From positions 24,929,363 through 24,993,362 of the forward strand of contig NC_045130.1 of the NCBI RefSeq assembly GCF_007655135.1: DNA of 64,000 bases, read 5' to 3'. The position numbers and the translations under genes are program-made. The stretch's first letter is position 1, and the number at the start of each line of letters is the position of its first letter. The notes under the pieces are model-generated. The model was not told the origin of the DNA and did no database searches. It worked only from the letters and a program-made list of their open reading frames with translations. The DNA is from Punica granatum. Its lineage: Eukaryota > Streptophyta > Magnoliopsida > Myrtales > Lythraceae. Shown piece after piece: positions 1-13,172 of this stretch.

Positions 1-775
1 GTTTATGGGCCCGTGCGGTGCATGAAAAGTAAAGACACCGGTTTATGGGCCCGTGCGATGCGAGAAAAGTAAAGACACGGGTTTATGGGCCCGTGTGGTG
101 CATGAAAGTAAGAACACAGGTTTATGGGCCCGTGTGGTCCGAGAAAGGTAAGAACAAGGGTTTATGGGCCCGTGTGGTGCGAGAAAGGTAAGAACACAGG
201 TTTATAGGCCCGTGTGGTGCATGAAAGGTAAGAACACGGGTTTATGAGCCCGTGTGGTGCATGAAAGTAAGAACACGGGTTTATGGGCCCGTGTGGTGCG
301 AGAAAGGTAAGAACACGAGTTTATGGGCCCGTGTGGTGCGAGAAAGGTAAGAACACGGGTTTATGGGCCCGTGTGGTGCATGAAAGTAAGAACACGGGTT
401 TATGGGCCCGTGTGGTGCATGAAAGTAAGAACACGGGGTTTATGGGCCCGTGTGGTGCGAGAAAGGTAAGAACACGGATTTATGGACCGGTGTGGTGCAT
501 GAAAGTAAGAACACGGGTTTATGGGCCCGTGTGGTGCATGAAAGTAAGAACACGGGTTTATGGGCCCGTGTGGTGCATGAAAGTAATGGGCCCGTGTGGT
601 GCGAGTAAGGTAAGAACACGGGTTTATGGGCCCGTGTGGTGCATGAAAATAAGAACACGTGTTTATGGGCCCGTGTGGTGCATGAAAGTGAGAACACGGG
701 TTTATGGGCTCGTGTGGTGCGAGAAAGGTAAGAACACGGGTTTCTGGGCCCGTGCGGTGGAGAAAGTAATGGAGC
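1..775 (-). repeat. 39/40-bp minisatellite in the 3' part of element U
   Basis: About 19-20 head-to-tail units of 39 or 40 bp, each built on GTTTATGGGCCCGTG, run from the left edge to about 775. Two unit types alternate irregularly: one with GTGCATGAAAG (39 bp) and one with GTGCGAGAAAGG (40 bp). One truncated unit lies near 570-600. The array lies at the 3' end of the internal region of element U, which reads on the minus strand, and probably continues off the window. Arrays of unrelated sequence hold the same place in R and V. Long open frames on both strands result from the 39-bp period and are not genes. Confidence 0.93.
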
Positions 776-2796
776 GCATGGAATGTAGGATCAAAGATTA
801 TTGTTAAGGAATGGCGCTTAGTGCTGAAAGGACAATTCGCTTGGCACTCAGCCAAGACCGCACTGGGGTGATGCAGTGGAGATTATGGCTCGCGGATCGT
901 TGTGTGATCGAAGCGCTTGTCCGATGACGGTGTCATGCGTAGCCCCGAGGTCTTTGATTTGTCGAGGACCAGTCTCGCGCTTGTACGGCTACTTCGCTGA
1001 GGATGCCCCGGTCGTGCGATGAGGGACTCGAGCCCTGGAGTGGAGCGCTTCTGTATCCCGAGGGGTCGAAAATCAGAGTCCGCCGTAGCTCTTGTGGCTT
1101 GTAGCACCTGTGATCCTGGCATTACTAGTAGATCGTGTGGGAAATACTAGCAAGTAACAGGTACAAGTGAGCACCAAAAAGAGCGTCATTGTGACGCACT
1201 GATCTTCAGTTTCGGGTCGCTTGAGCAACCCATGAAGAATTTTGCTTTGACAGTGCAAGTGGGTCCCGTTCTCGGAGGCCTAGATACGAGGCCTCCAGGG
1301 GCTTCCGTTAGTTATGTATGGGCATATCGAGACGTCCACGACGATGCCCTAGCAGCTCTATCGGTTATTCGACGCTCCCGTCGGCTTTGAACCCTTCTCA
1401 ATAGGGTATCGTAGGGCGGCTGTATTTGCAACCCGCTTGGGGATTTCTGTTCAAATTCGATCTGACTCGGTCTGACCATTTCCAAAGCATTATGACTAGA
1501 CCCCGAAAAAGAATGTCTGGGATTTCGGCTTTTTGGTAGCCTATTAAAGGGTGGTTGTGACCCATTTGAAGTTATGCAAAGACAAAGAGAAAAGAGAAAG
1601 TTTGGGAAGCACGTTGCTCCAGGCTAAAAGGATACACAGGTTCACGCCTGCAATGAGATGTACCCCCATTTTCCTTCGTCTTTTTGTTGTGTAGGTTGTA
1701 CCGAACTGCTTGGACGGTGTGTTCAGTTGCCCACTGTGCTTGAGGAAGGTTCCCTCTTGGACAGTTGAATGGTATTGAAGAGCCGATCGGGGATCGTATT
1801 GGAATAGATAAACTGGCCACTTCCCTGGAGGATCCCTTGTCCGCACGATGCGTGAGAGACTATGGGGCAATTTTATCTATCTCTCGTTTTGCTCTCCTTT
1901 TGCTACGGTCACCCACCTCGGGGCCGCACCTCTCAACCTAAAGGGGAAGAGCTCTCCTTTTGCCACGACTGCCCGCAAAGGTTGGCACGACTCGCCTGTC
2001 GTGCGGGGTGGGTGGCCGGGATGGACTCGGCTTCTGGTCACAACATATCTCGCTATGGAGAAGTGAAGACCGCGGGTGGTCTACCCGCAAAGGTTGGCAC
2101 GACTCGCCTGTCGTGCGGGGTGGGTAGTTGCTGTGCAAATATTGGATACAGGCAATGTATGAGTTTTCAAAAGCTAATGTCGTTGCATTGATTTGATTCA
2201 AGTTCCCAGATTTACGAAGATGGTTCATTTGAAAAAGGGAACTTAAGCAATAAACCAATGCAATGTCCTAGTTTGTTTGAAAACATGCATGCAGTGCAGA
2301 AAAGTAAAGTATAACTGTATCTGTTACAATATACATCGCTCATTGTAGAAAAACAACAAAAGGCCCGCCTAAAAGAAAACTAGGGGCCGACTCAAAGACC
2401 GGACTTTGGGTCGGTTGACGGCGTGAGGTTATTTTGGTCCAGCATGACGGTCCCCGTTTATGCATGGTTTTAGTGTTCTACTGGGAAAACCACTAACTAG
2501 GGATGGGGGCTCTCGACTCAAGGGTATCAATTCCTTGAAATCGGGCGAGATTCTTTTCAAGGCCTAAGCGACAATCGAACCGCGCGCCGTACCCCTACTT
2601 CGAACCCCTGTCTAACCTAGCTTCCCAGATTGCCGCTCATGGGATTTCAAGCGTGGTACCTAAATCCACTACAATGATGCAATGCAAGTGCAGAAAAGTA
2701 AATATGCATAAAATAGATAAGCGAGAAAGTTGCGGAAAGCGGTAAATGAACATGCAAGCAAGCAAACGGATTGAGCCTGAACCCACTAAGTATGTC
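776..2796 (-). mobile_element. Internal region of element U, ORF1 deleted
   Basis: Read on the minus strand this follows the PBS at 2797-2813. The first part (about 2796-2270) matches the R leader at 17830-18370. The sequence then jumps, just after the GACATTGCAT motif, to sequence that in R follows ORF1 (R 24870 onward), so ORF1 is missing. The rest matches non-coding blocks of R and V: 1240-1990 corresponds to R 27150-27900 and V 62430-63190, and 950-1090 corresponds to V 63330-63430. A 42-bp direct repeat lies at 1972-2013 and 2084-2125. No gag or pol similarity is visible in any frame, and the short ORFs here are not convincing as genes. Confidence 0.8.
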
Positions 2797-2813
2797 CCTA
2801 GTGGAGTCGCCAA
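2797..2813 (-). promoter_or_regulatory. Primer binding site of element U
   Basis: On the minus strand the sequence reads TTGGCGACTCCACTAGG, two bases after the LTR terminus GTACA. The same motif follows the LTR ends at 17809 and 58417. TGGCGACTCC-type sites are described for Tat/Ogre-lineage plant elements as complementary to the 3' end of a tRNA-Arg. The tRNA assignment is from memory of the family, not tested here. It marks 2816-7535 as a 5' LTR and shows that U reads leftward. Confidence 0.8.
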
Positions 2814-5279
2814 GCTGTACGGACCCGAATGTAGACTCTCGTCGGGGCCCGCATTGCGCGCTTTTGGATCGCGCGGCTTGGGAGTGTCCACCTTCCCGTG
2901 GGGACGCATGACGGACACGCGTGAGAGAAGGAGTCGCCACTTATCATTTTACGACCCGAAGGTCGAGGGCGGATAAGTTACCCGGGTCTAGGGGTATGGA
3001 ACACCTAGTTTGTTGTTAAGGCATTAATCTGTGCAGAACCGGAAAGTCCGAGTTCGGGGGTTCATGTTACGTGCGGGCCTATATCCCGCACGCCCTTTCG
3101 GTACTCTGGTTTGCTAGGCTTGCATGTTTTATTATTTACCGCTTGAATTAAGTTGTACTCGGCTCGCACGTTTTGACACCGTAACTTCGATGAATTAAAC
3201 GATGTCGGTGGAGAAGCCGAGAGAGAAGTAAACCCGTGTGTCGGGGAATTGGTTCACAATCTTGCGTTACAGTTCATCGAACCATGGAGGTTGAATCCCT
3301 GCGTGAACCAAAACCGCGAGTTCTTGGATTTACTTGTATCTGGGCAAGCATTAGACCGATTCGATTAATTCGACTCTCGGACCGTTCGCTCACCGATTGG
3401 AATTCTTACAGAATAAATGTACAAAATAAAATCCTTACAATGCTCTCGAAAACAATAAATACAAATTACAAATGGCCGAATTCCAGTCGACTCGCGTTCG
3501 GTTATTATTCCGCTCTAACTCATCGTGAGTTTAGGGAAAAGACCGAAGAACTGGAATTCAATGCACGCTCTCACTGAATAGGGCGTTGGACCCTGTGAGT
3601 GATGATTAGGGTGTTGGATCCTGTGCTCGATGATTAGGGCGTTGAACCCTAATATTATTCGACATAGGGATCAAGCTCGACTCGCATGGCAAACAGGTGC
3701 GGAAGGATAACAAGCAGCAGGTAAATAACAGACAATGTGTTTGTATTCACCGAATGTACATGGATTAGCAAGTTTATTAACCCGGGGTATTTTGGCATGC
3801 GAATCCTACCCTAGACAAACAAACGTGTGCCAATGTTTTAGCATTCGGCTTTGGTTTGAGAACCTGACATATCGGGTGTCCGTAGTCAAGTTTCGTGTGT
3901 GTGGATTGCTTTTATAGTGATTTGGTGTTGTGACACTGAATTACCACTGAATTAACCCAACTCGTGTTTTGACTCTAGATTTGGAACCTAGAGTTCCACC
4001 TAACCATTTTCTAGCGTTTGGTTAAGTCGAGTGAAATGATTAGTCAAGTAATTGTATTTTGATATAGAATACCTAACTGACATCTTAAACGATGCTAAGA
4101 TGACTACAAATCACAAAAAGATGTTCTTGCCCTTGATTTGAAAATTTGTTTTCATAAAAGGGAAACAACACAATATGTATTTGAAAGTATGAGGGTTTTG
4201 AAAAGAGCATTAACACCGTTTTTGTAATTCGTCGACACGAGTTACAAATTAATGTCCAATTCGTGCAAAGTTATTTAAATTGAATGAATTAACCGTGTGA
4301 GCGTCCCAATTAACCTGTTCGTGGAATTAATGCTTAAGGTTATGCCGAATGCATTAATTGTGAAAACGATTCTTGATTCGACGACCAAGACGATTCCATA
4401 AGGATCGAGGATATTTGGTCCAATGACCGCAACTACCCTCGTAATTGAATGGACCCGAATGAGTCATCGATACCCGAATCCATGCATGTTTTGTTTTGAA
4501 AAGACATTTTCATGCGATATTACGACAATAATGTAAATTGCAAATTACACGAAGGCCGAGAACGGACTCAAAACGGGAAGAAGAATCCTCATGCCACCCG
4601 TACGAGTCTAAGAGGCTCTCGGTTACTTCTCCTTGGAGATAGCCGAGAGGTCTCATGGCCCGAATGGGATTCCACGAGGTTTCCCCGTCTCGTTTCGAAT
4701 CATTTCTCGCATGCTTAAACGACAAACATGATAAATGACACGATTAAACGAAAGTCGGTATTGCCATGACTTGACTAACGCATTCGAACATGCAAACATG
4801 CACAAACAAGTTATTTAAGGAATCGATAAAACAATACCGACTTCATGCACGTAAGAAAACACGAGAAAACTCGGGAATCAAGCTTGGATCGGGCTAAGAA
4901 GGCTGTTCTTAACTCGAGGAAAGCAAGCCAAGTCTCGGTTACCTCTTCTTGAGGCAAACCCGAGAGCTCTTTTGCTTATTTCGGGTCGGGAAGGTCTTTC
5001 GAGGGTCGATCCAAACGTTTCCCGACATGCTAACATGTTAATCGAGGATAAACATGCATGATACAATGTAAAAGTGCATAAACATGAAGTCTTGCAAGTG
5101 AACATGCTTTGTGCACCATATTACTCCATAGCCATGCAAATAATGTAAAAAGCCCTAACTCCTCTAAGTCAAGAGTGATTTACCTAGCCTCGGGATACGA
5201 GGAAAGAGTCGGGGAAGTGTTCGAGAGTCGGGTGACTCGGTAAAACGCTTGGAAGGATGCTCGGGTGCAAAGGATGCAC

Positions 5280-5460
5280 GTTCGGGGAGCTAGGTGCACG
5301 GGGAGTGCGGCTGGAGTGCACGGGAGGCGCGCGGGCAGGCGCGCGGGCGTGCAGGCGTGCGCGCGGGGCGAGCAGGCGTGCGCAGGCGTGCGGGCTGGCG
5401 CGCGGGGCCTGCGTGGGCGCGCGGGCTGGCGCGCGGCTGGCACACAGCTGGCACTGTTCA
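5280..5460. repeat. G/C-rich degenerate tract in LTR of U
   Basis: The top strand is a chain of short gcgcgggcgtgcgggc-like motifs with almost no A or T, surrounded by AT-richer LTR. The equivalent tract lies at 21220-21330 in S, 14840-15040 in the 5' LTR of R and 31960-32240 in the 3' LTR of R, with different lengths and sequence detail. It lies 3' of the TATA-like box, so it would be in the transcribed leader. Overlapping ORFs in several frames come from the lack of A/T-rich stop codons. Confidence 0.7.
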
Positions 5461-5800
5461 CCCAAAAGTGACGATTCTTCACCCGAAATGCACTAAATGA
5501 CCTGAAACAATAATTTACAGACTTCAAATGGAAAAACCAATTTCACCAATGAACTCCATGGGTCCAAAACATATGGTCCATGGAGTTTGAGAATTTTTGA
5601 AGTTAAGTCGGGATGATGAACATCGGCTTCCGACTTAAGAAACTCAAAGCTTTCTTCGGGTTTTTTTCGGTTTTTCTCTCTTGGTTTTGAAGTGTTGAAG
5701 CTTGCTGGTTTTGGCTATGGAGTTGAGAGCTTTTCTTGAGGGAGAAAGCTTGGAGAGAGTGTGCAAGAGGAGAAGTCCTTATCTTAATCACTTTTGGGCC

Positions 5801-5807
5801 ATTTATA
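5801..5807 (-). promoter_or_regulatory. TATA-like box in LTR of U
   Basis: The minus strand reads TATAAAT within ctataaatggccc. The same block is at 20871-20877 in S. It lies about 1.7 kb into the LTR and is followed by a leader with ctcttgcacactctctcc, a typical plant LTR promoter arrangement. No transcript evidence is available. Confidence 0.5.
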
Positions 5808-7535
5808 GGCAAAGCTAATGACACAATTAGCAAAAGCAAGTGCTCTTAACCCCCATGCTTAACAAATTTCGGTTTGATTAAGAAAAATCAAGCCTCATCC
5901 TCTTCCATTGCATTAATGAAGAAGAGATAAGCATTGATGAGCATTGATGAAGATGGAGTGTTGTCTTCAAATTGTAGGCTTGATATTTTCCTAAGAGGAT
6001 GCAAGTTGCATGGAGAAAATGACAAGGAGATAAGGATGAATGTGGACCATGCAATCTTGATGAAGAAGAGCCAAGAAACTTTGATGAGTATTGAGTGTTG
6101 TCTTCAACCTCTCCAAGATATTTTGGCGAAGAGAGGGCAAGTTGGCTTCTTGCATTAAAGAGGAAGAAGAAGCTTCTAGAGCATAGGGTGACTCATCTTG
6201 GGTAGCCCGTGGGTCCCACGACCGAAGAGGAGAAACCGAGAAAAAGCTCGGGTCTCGATTGATCGCGCATTCGAGGCTCGTTGTTCGAACCGAATGTTGA
6301 ATTATCGATATACGCGAGGAAACGGGTTTTAAGAGTCCGAGATTGGCATTTTCCGTGAGAAATTGCCAAATGTCTGTATGAGGCTCGGAAGCCGATTTTG
6401 CTCCTTTTATGCATTCAGAGCGAGGTTGCCCACTTCTGACAGCATATCTTGTATCTGCATCCCACGTCGGTCATTTTGACATATATTGTCAAATTACGTG
6501 GGCACTTGACCCTTAAGCCGGTAATGCAAAATATGGAGCCGGAGATGTCCTAGGAGGCCGAAACTGGATTTCTCAGATTGCTTTCTGAGTTTCTTGGGCG
6601 ATCCGAAGATCACTGTGATCTCTGTTTGCCGAGATTGGGCCTCTAAGGATATGAAAAGTGCATCTGAGACCCTTAAAGCACTGCTCGGGGGGTCTAGACG
6701 AGTTGTGTGATTCATTCCGACGACTCCACATTGAGCCTTAAGAAAGTTAGCATTGTGTAACGTAAGCATTCGGCATCAAGTTTCCCCAAAGAGGACCTCC
6801 GAATATGGATTTTCACTGAAAATGGCCTTTTGTGCTCCTCGGAGGTTACTCGGGAAACCGTGAAGGGTTTTGCCGTCTGTTTTGCCCAATTGCGAATGTC
6901 CGCTGGAGTTTTCAGGGCAATGTAGTGTGAACTTCGTTTGCCGTAATTCCATCAGACCAGTCTCCGTTTACGCTCTTTCGAAGAAGGGTATGCCCGTTTT
7001 GTCGCTCGGAAGTCATTTAGGGTGTTTGTATGGCTTCCAAAAGACAATCTGAAGCTCTGCACGTGCTTTGTATGATTGTGGGGCGTGGCCGCATCTGATA
7101 TTTGGAATTAACTTTTCTCCGAGAAACCGGCATTTTTAGACTTCCACTGAAAAGTTGTTCTGTATAGAGCAGATGATTTGCAAATTGCCTTTGGGGACAC
7201 TTTTCATCTGTTTGGCATTGGAGTGGATTTTTGGAGTCCAATATTGGCTATCTTCCGATGATCGAGCGAACTATCGGAAAATAGAACTGTCCGTGTGATA
7301 TACTGAAAATGCCGGTTTTGGATATTGCTGAGCTTTCTAGTCACTCTGTTGCTCCTTGATGACCCCTGGAGTCCTTCTGTCATATGCATGTGTCATCTGC
7401 TTGATTTTGCTGACTTGAGAATGGATAGTGATTTTATGCTCTGTTTAGTCATTTTTCTATATTCTGCTCAAGTTGCGGCTTGGATCACTGCTGATGATGT
7501 AATTTGAATTGGTGAGCCAAAATGGGGTGCTGACA

Positions 7536-9341
7536 ACACTTGTGGGGAGATAAGGCGAAGATCGAAGTTGAGGAGTCCATGAGGACTTAAGTCGGGTCAA
7601 TAAGAGGTCTCGACAAACCCAAGCGGGGTTGGACCAGCCTCTTCTCGACCCTACTTTGGTCAAATTAGACCCCTTGGCTCCGATCCGACATTATTTTCAT
7701 TTTTATCACATTCCCGAGTTATCTTTCTTTCGTGCTGGTACCGTTTTATCGATTCCCACTTAAATATCATGTTATATATGTGGTTGTGTGTATGTTGCAT
7801 GCAAAACGGAGCCGAGGAGACTGCCTCGGACCAGAGTCGGGTGAAGGAGGTCTCGGCCATGCTCATAAGGGAGTGGCCGAGACCCCTCTTACCCAACCCG
7901 GGTCCGTGGTACTATCCTCAACTTTGTTTCGATCTTGTTTTCGTGTTTTATGCATTTCGCATTATCATGACTGTACCGAATTTGTGTATACTTGCTCAAT
8001 ATCGTGTTTGATTGACGACACATGCGGGAAACGGTCTAAATCGAGGTCGAGGAGAACACCTTAACTCGAGCCAGGTCAAGGGACCTCTTGGTCATGCCTA
8101 TGAGGTTAGGGCTGAGAGCCTCTTGACCCATCTCGGGTCCATAGTGCTTTTCCCTTCCTCGATTTAGCTTGTTTCCCGATTTTTAAGTAATCTCGTTTCT
8201 TGTGCCAACACTAATTTGACGATTAATCACACTTTAGTGGGTTAATATTAAGCAATTTGCATGGATTTGTGTATCGGAGACCGTCGTGAGCCCACAAGGG
8301 CCCAGAGAGTTTCGGCCATCATTGACCGAGCTCTTTTGGTTCTCTAGGACTCATCCCAGTCCTCATGTCACAAGTCACTTTTGGATAATTCAAATGATCG
8401 AGGATTAGGATTCCATTCGGGTGATCCACCCATGATCAATTCGACAGTTTGAAACCCACAAATCCAAAAGCATTCGGCAAATTCACTCAATTTAACCAAT
8501 CTCACATGCATAATAATTGGGACGATCCACTCAACTAATTAACTCACTTGACTCTTTAATAAGTTGCACGAATAGATTAATAATCTATAATCGCATCGAT
8601 AAATTACGAATCGGTAGCCATGCCCTTTTCAAAACTCACATTTTTAATAAAATACCGAGAGACATAGTACGCGTAACATGGACATCTAGGGAAGACTCGC
8701 GTGTCCTGACTCGAGTTAGGACCCAATTTGAAGCGGTTCGAGTCAGAATTTGGGAGTTCTTTTTAGATCACTCACAGGCGGATCAACCATCCCCTCAGCT
8801 CCTTCAGGGTCCACACGACCCCAGCGAGTCCAAGGGATCGGTTGACACTGGCTACCAACCTCGACAATACGTATCACACCTTCTTGGCTTTCACTCCACG
8901 CACACACATTTTCCTATTCAAGGGCACAACGATCAGTCTATGATTTATCCACACTCTAGGCCTTAGGATGATCGAAACATATCGAATGAGAAAATGGGTG
9001 GGTGCCTGTCCTGGTGCGGTTATCATCCGTCTTACCATCCCTTTCCCATCTATTTATTTTCGTCATCCTAACATAGACTCAGGCACTTAGGAATGTAGAC
9101 TAGAGGAGCGAGCGGGGACAGTCCATGAAAGGTTGTCCGGCCCTTCATAGGGCATGAATAGAGACCTTGTCATTCCCGTGGTGTTTTGCGTTCCCATTTT
9201 CCTACTTTTGTGCTTATATGGGGTTCATCCATCATAAGACACAAAATCAGAGTAATCACACACCCGGCATAATCCAACACAAAGAAACGGGCGGGGCAAA
9301 ACCTTAAGTTTCAGGATTCTGGCAAAATACATTTCTATCAT
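7536..9341 (+). mobile_element. LTR P, left part (giant-LTR family, plus strand)
   Basis: Mid-LTR sequence of the family: the stretch with the repeated theme of tcgaggag, ctctcgg and cctcttgg blocks resembles V 55985-56160, and 8990-9260 resembles V 56860-57010. Its beginning is cut off by U at 7535, so the 5' part of P should lie beyond the far end of U, off the window. It is interrupted at 9341 by LTR Q and resumes at 45048. It is more diverged from R, S and U than they are from each other, so it is an older copy. No gene is visible. Confidence 0.75.
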
Positions 9342-12300
9342 TGTGCGGACCCGAATTTCGTCTCCTCGAGGCCCGGATGCGTACGACTAATTGCACGGCT
9401 TGGAAGTGTCGACCTTTCCGTGGAGACGCGTGACGAACACGTGTGAGAAGGAGTCGCTACTACCTGTTTACAACTTGAAATTCGAGGGCCGGTGAGTTCC
9501 CAGGTCTAGGGGTGTGGGGAACACCTAGTTTGCTAGGGCATTGGTTTTGCGGAACCAGAAATTCCAGATTCGAGGGTTTTGTTACCTGCGGGTCTATATT
9601 CCCCACACTCTATCGGTACTCTATTTGCCTAAGGCTTGCCACTTTTATTTATTTACCACATGATTAGGCTACACTCATCTTACCCGTTTTGATACGTAAA
9701 CTTGAAGAAAACAGTCGATTCAGACTAAGAAACCGAGAGAGGAGTAAACCCGAACATCGAGGAATCGGTTCGCTATCCTCGTGTAACGGTTCATCAGATC
9801 GTGATGATCGACATCCCATACAAACCGAAACCGCGAAGCACTGGGTTTACTCGTCCCTAGGTAAGTAGATCGACTCAATCGATCCAGCACTTGGACTGTT
9901 CACTCTCCGACCGAGATCCTTACATGAATAAATGTACAAAATAAATCCTTACACTATTCTCTCAAATAAATAAAAATACAAATTACAACGACTGGATCCC
10001 GGTCAATTCATGTTCGGTCATTATTCTACTCAAACTCATCGTATGCTTAGCAAAAATCGAAACTGAAATTAAAACGACGCGAGCTCATGAGAGCCGAAGA
10101 TTAGGTCCGACCGGACCGACGGATTTTCAAGAGGACGGAATGGTCCTCAAGATAGTCGTGGGACCGGTCGAGCTCCTGGGTGATTGTCTAACCTCGTTTC
10201 ATGTGCATTGACCCGAGTCATCCCTTACATGGATACTAAACGGGTCAAGATGGTGACCCAAGGCAAGACCCCATATAGCACTCGGGTCGCGCGCATTCGT
10301 ATGTATAGGGCGTTAGACCCGATGATTGACGGTTAGGGGCGTTGGACCCCGTGTGAATCGTATCCTAAAGGATTGGGCTCGACCTGCAAGAAAAGAAAAA
10401 AAAAACAAATCAATACAGAAGAAAACATACAAGTTATGTATTATCGTCGGGTTTACGTGATTTATCAGGTTATGAACTGGGGTTACTTGGCAAGCAAATT
10501 CCTACCCTAAATAGACAAATGTGATGATGTATCCAATGTGTATAGGTTATGAACTGCCTTGGGAGGGTATGTAGCATTCGGCGGTGTTTTAATGTACCCG
10601 AAAAATATGATGTATGTAGTCAAGTCTCGAATGTATGGGTTGTTTTTAGATTGTTTTGTATCGTGAGAATGTGGTTTTTACAGATTATGACAAGAGTGTT
10701 TTTGCCTAAAACCCGAAACCTAACCCTTTACTTGACTATTTGCCCATGTTTGATTAAGCCGAGTTTGAGAATAATCTATTTTTCGTATTTTTGACCCGTT
10801 CTAAGCACAAGGGAAATAGGGGGAACGAAACACCATGAGGGTATCAAAATCTCCGCACATGACCCATGAGAGATTGGTTAACCTTTCACGGGCCGTCCCC
10901 GCTCGTGCCTCTATTCCAATTTCCTAAGCGCCCGAATCTATACTAGGGTGACAGAAACATACGGATGGAAAAGAGGGGGCATACGAGTGACAATCATACC
11001 TTGACAGGCGCCGTCCCTTTTCCTATTCAGTATCGGTCATCCTAATGCCTAGGGTGTCGACGGGTCAAGAACCGGTGGTCATGCCCTTGAACTTAAAAAT
11101 ATGTGTGTGAGTGGGAAATCAAGATCACGTGACACGGACTATCAAAAGTCGGTAGCCAGTGTCGACCGATCCCTTGGATCCACCGGGGTCGTGAAGACAC
11201 CGAAAAAGCCGAGAAATCGATTGCTCCGCCCAGAAGTAGTCTAAAGAGGACTCGTATACCCTGACTTGGGTCGCCTCAAATCGGGCCTAGACTTAAGTCA
11301 AGATGTACAAGTACTTCCTAGATATCCATGTCACGCATGACACGTATCTCGGTGCTTTGAAATTCTGAGTTTTAAAAGTGCATTGCCAGCAGTTCTTGAA
11401 CTGTCAACGCGATTACGAATTATTGACCGGTTCATGCAATTTATTTAAAAAGGCCTGGTAGATTAATTTTAGCCAAGTTTAACGTCTCAATCACCCCATG
11501 TGTGAAATTTTAAGTTGATTAAAATTTGCCAAATACTTTAATTTACAGATTTCGAGCTGTCAGGACGATCATTGGTGGACCGCCTGATAAGACTCTAATT
11601 TCCGACCGTCTTGGGATTAAGTCTAATTTTTAATCAACTTTACGTGATTAAACCGATTCGTGTGAATTTTTTTATCAAAAAATGCATTCAAACATCACGA
11701 AGCACATGAGCAAGGCATACACAATCGCAATAAAATCCCATTTGTCGGTTTTATGCTCGAGTGATCAATTAAGTCAGTTGGTGTATTTAATCGATTTTAA
11801 TTCCTTAAAGCTAAGTATGCATGAAGTTAATTCGTGTGAGTTCATTCTCGCTTCAAGCAACCAGTTTTAAGGCCGATACTTAAAATTAGTCTAATTCATG
11901 TGAGATTTCAATGGATCCTCATTCAAATCATCCACCAAACATTGGAATAAAATCATAACATGTGAGGGACACCCGAACCAAGCACTTTTAAGATTCTTTT
12001 AGATCCGGTCCGATTGATTACAACCTTTTTCCATATTCATTTCAAGGCTATTTCGATGTTTAGTGTGTCATTAAGCCAATCAACTCATCCACCGAACATT
12101 GAAACAATGTCATAACATGCAAGAAGCACCCGAACCAAGCATTTATAAAATTTCCAGATCTAGTAATCATGCTTATAACCCCATTTTATGCTCCTTTCAA
12201 GGCCATTTCAGTGTTTAACGTGTTATTGAACCAAGTTCAACTTAAGCAAATTCATTTGAGCCATTATTCCAACGTCACAGCTACCTCTAAACAATTTTTA

Positions 12301-13142
12301 GAACTATCAAGATCACGAGAGACGGTTTAGACAAGCATTTAATCGGTTTTTAATATCCACATTCATGCATTGTCGATTTCACGTGTTTTCGACCTTCGCA
12401 AGCAAACACACGGCCCTTAATCACCCAAATGAGATCGTAAACGTCCTAAGCATGCTTCTAAAGGTCCAAGGCAGTACCTTCTTTGAGCTGATATCGAAGG
12501 GAAATCACGTGAGGTGACAAGGGAACCACAAGAAGGGATTTAGGGCCCTTTCCTTCCTCACAGGACGGAGGGACTGCCAGGGACCAACACACTAGCTACG
12601 GGGGGCTCAGTGACAGCAGCTACAACTCGAGGGACCTAGAAGGGACTCCAAGGCCGACTTAACCGGTTCGAGGAGAGGCAGTAACCTGTAACAACAGAGG
12701 AAATGAGATAAGAATGATGGTATAAAGGTGTGTTCTGGTATGTTACTGGTTACGAGCAGCTTAGGGGAGGTGTGAGGATCATGAACGGGGAGAGGAGAAG
12801 AAGTTTGAGATATGAACTAGTGAGAAGGAGAGGTGAGTGAGAGGTCTTTGGTGGTCCCGGGCGGAAGGAAACGTGAGGGTTGTGAGAGTTGTGAGCCAAG
12901 GGGAAAGAAAGCGTGAGCTGAGAGGGTCGGAACTGAGGGAAAAAGGAGAGTTAACTGAGGGAGAGAGGGAGTCGTGAGCAGAGGGAGCTGAAGGAGGAAT
13001 CGAGGCTGCCAGCCGAGGAAAAAATGCACATGTCCCCGTCTGCTCTCTGTATTTTTCTTCTTCTTTTTTCTTTTCTCCTTTTTTCTTCTACTCTGTCCTT
13101 CCTGACTGTTCTATCCGTTTGTTCTGTGTGCTCGACCAAGAA

Positions 13143-13172
13143 AAAGAGAGAGGGGGAGAGAGAGAGAGAGAG
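13143..13172. repeat. GA-rich microsatellite
   Basis: A run of gagagagaga with a few interruptions inside the purine-rich tract of LTR Q. Confidence 0.7.

Larger units (their letters stand above)
2816..7535 (-). mobile_element. 5' LTR of element U (4.7 kb, giant-LTR family)
   Basis: On the minus strand the LTR starts TGTCAGCACC at 7535 and ends ..GTACA at 2816. It is close to the solo LTR S (19268-24119) over its whole length, so U and S form one subfamily. Recognisable blocks in LTR order are a TATA-like box (5801-5807), a G/C-rich tract (5280-5460), the caacgcccta short repeats (3570-3660) and a U5-like conserved 3' block with cgaccttcgggtcgt (about 2940-2970). The 3' LTR of U would lie off the left edge. 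The right flank ACACT (7536-7540) should be one copy of its target site duplication. Confidence 0.9.

Noticed and set aside
283..855. Open frames of 85-174 codons on both strands
   Set aside because: They arise from the 39-bp period of the minisatellite; their products are simple repeats of the unit.
5180..5527. Overlapping ORFs in the G/C-rich tract of LTR U
   Set aside because: Low A/T content removes stop codons in all frames; composition is Ala/Arg/Pro only and not kept in S or R.
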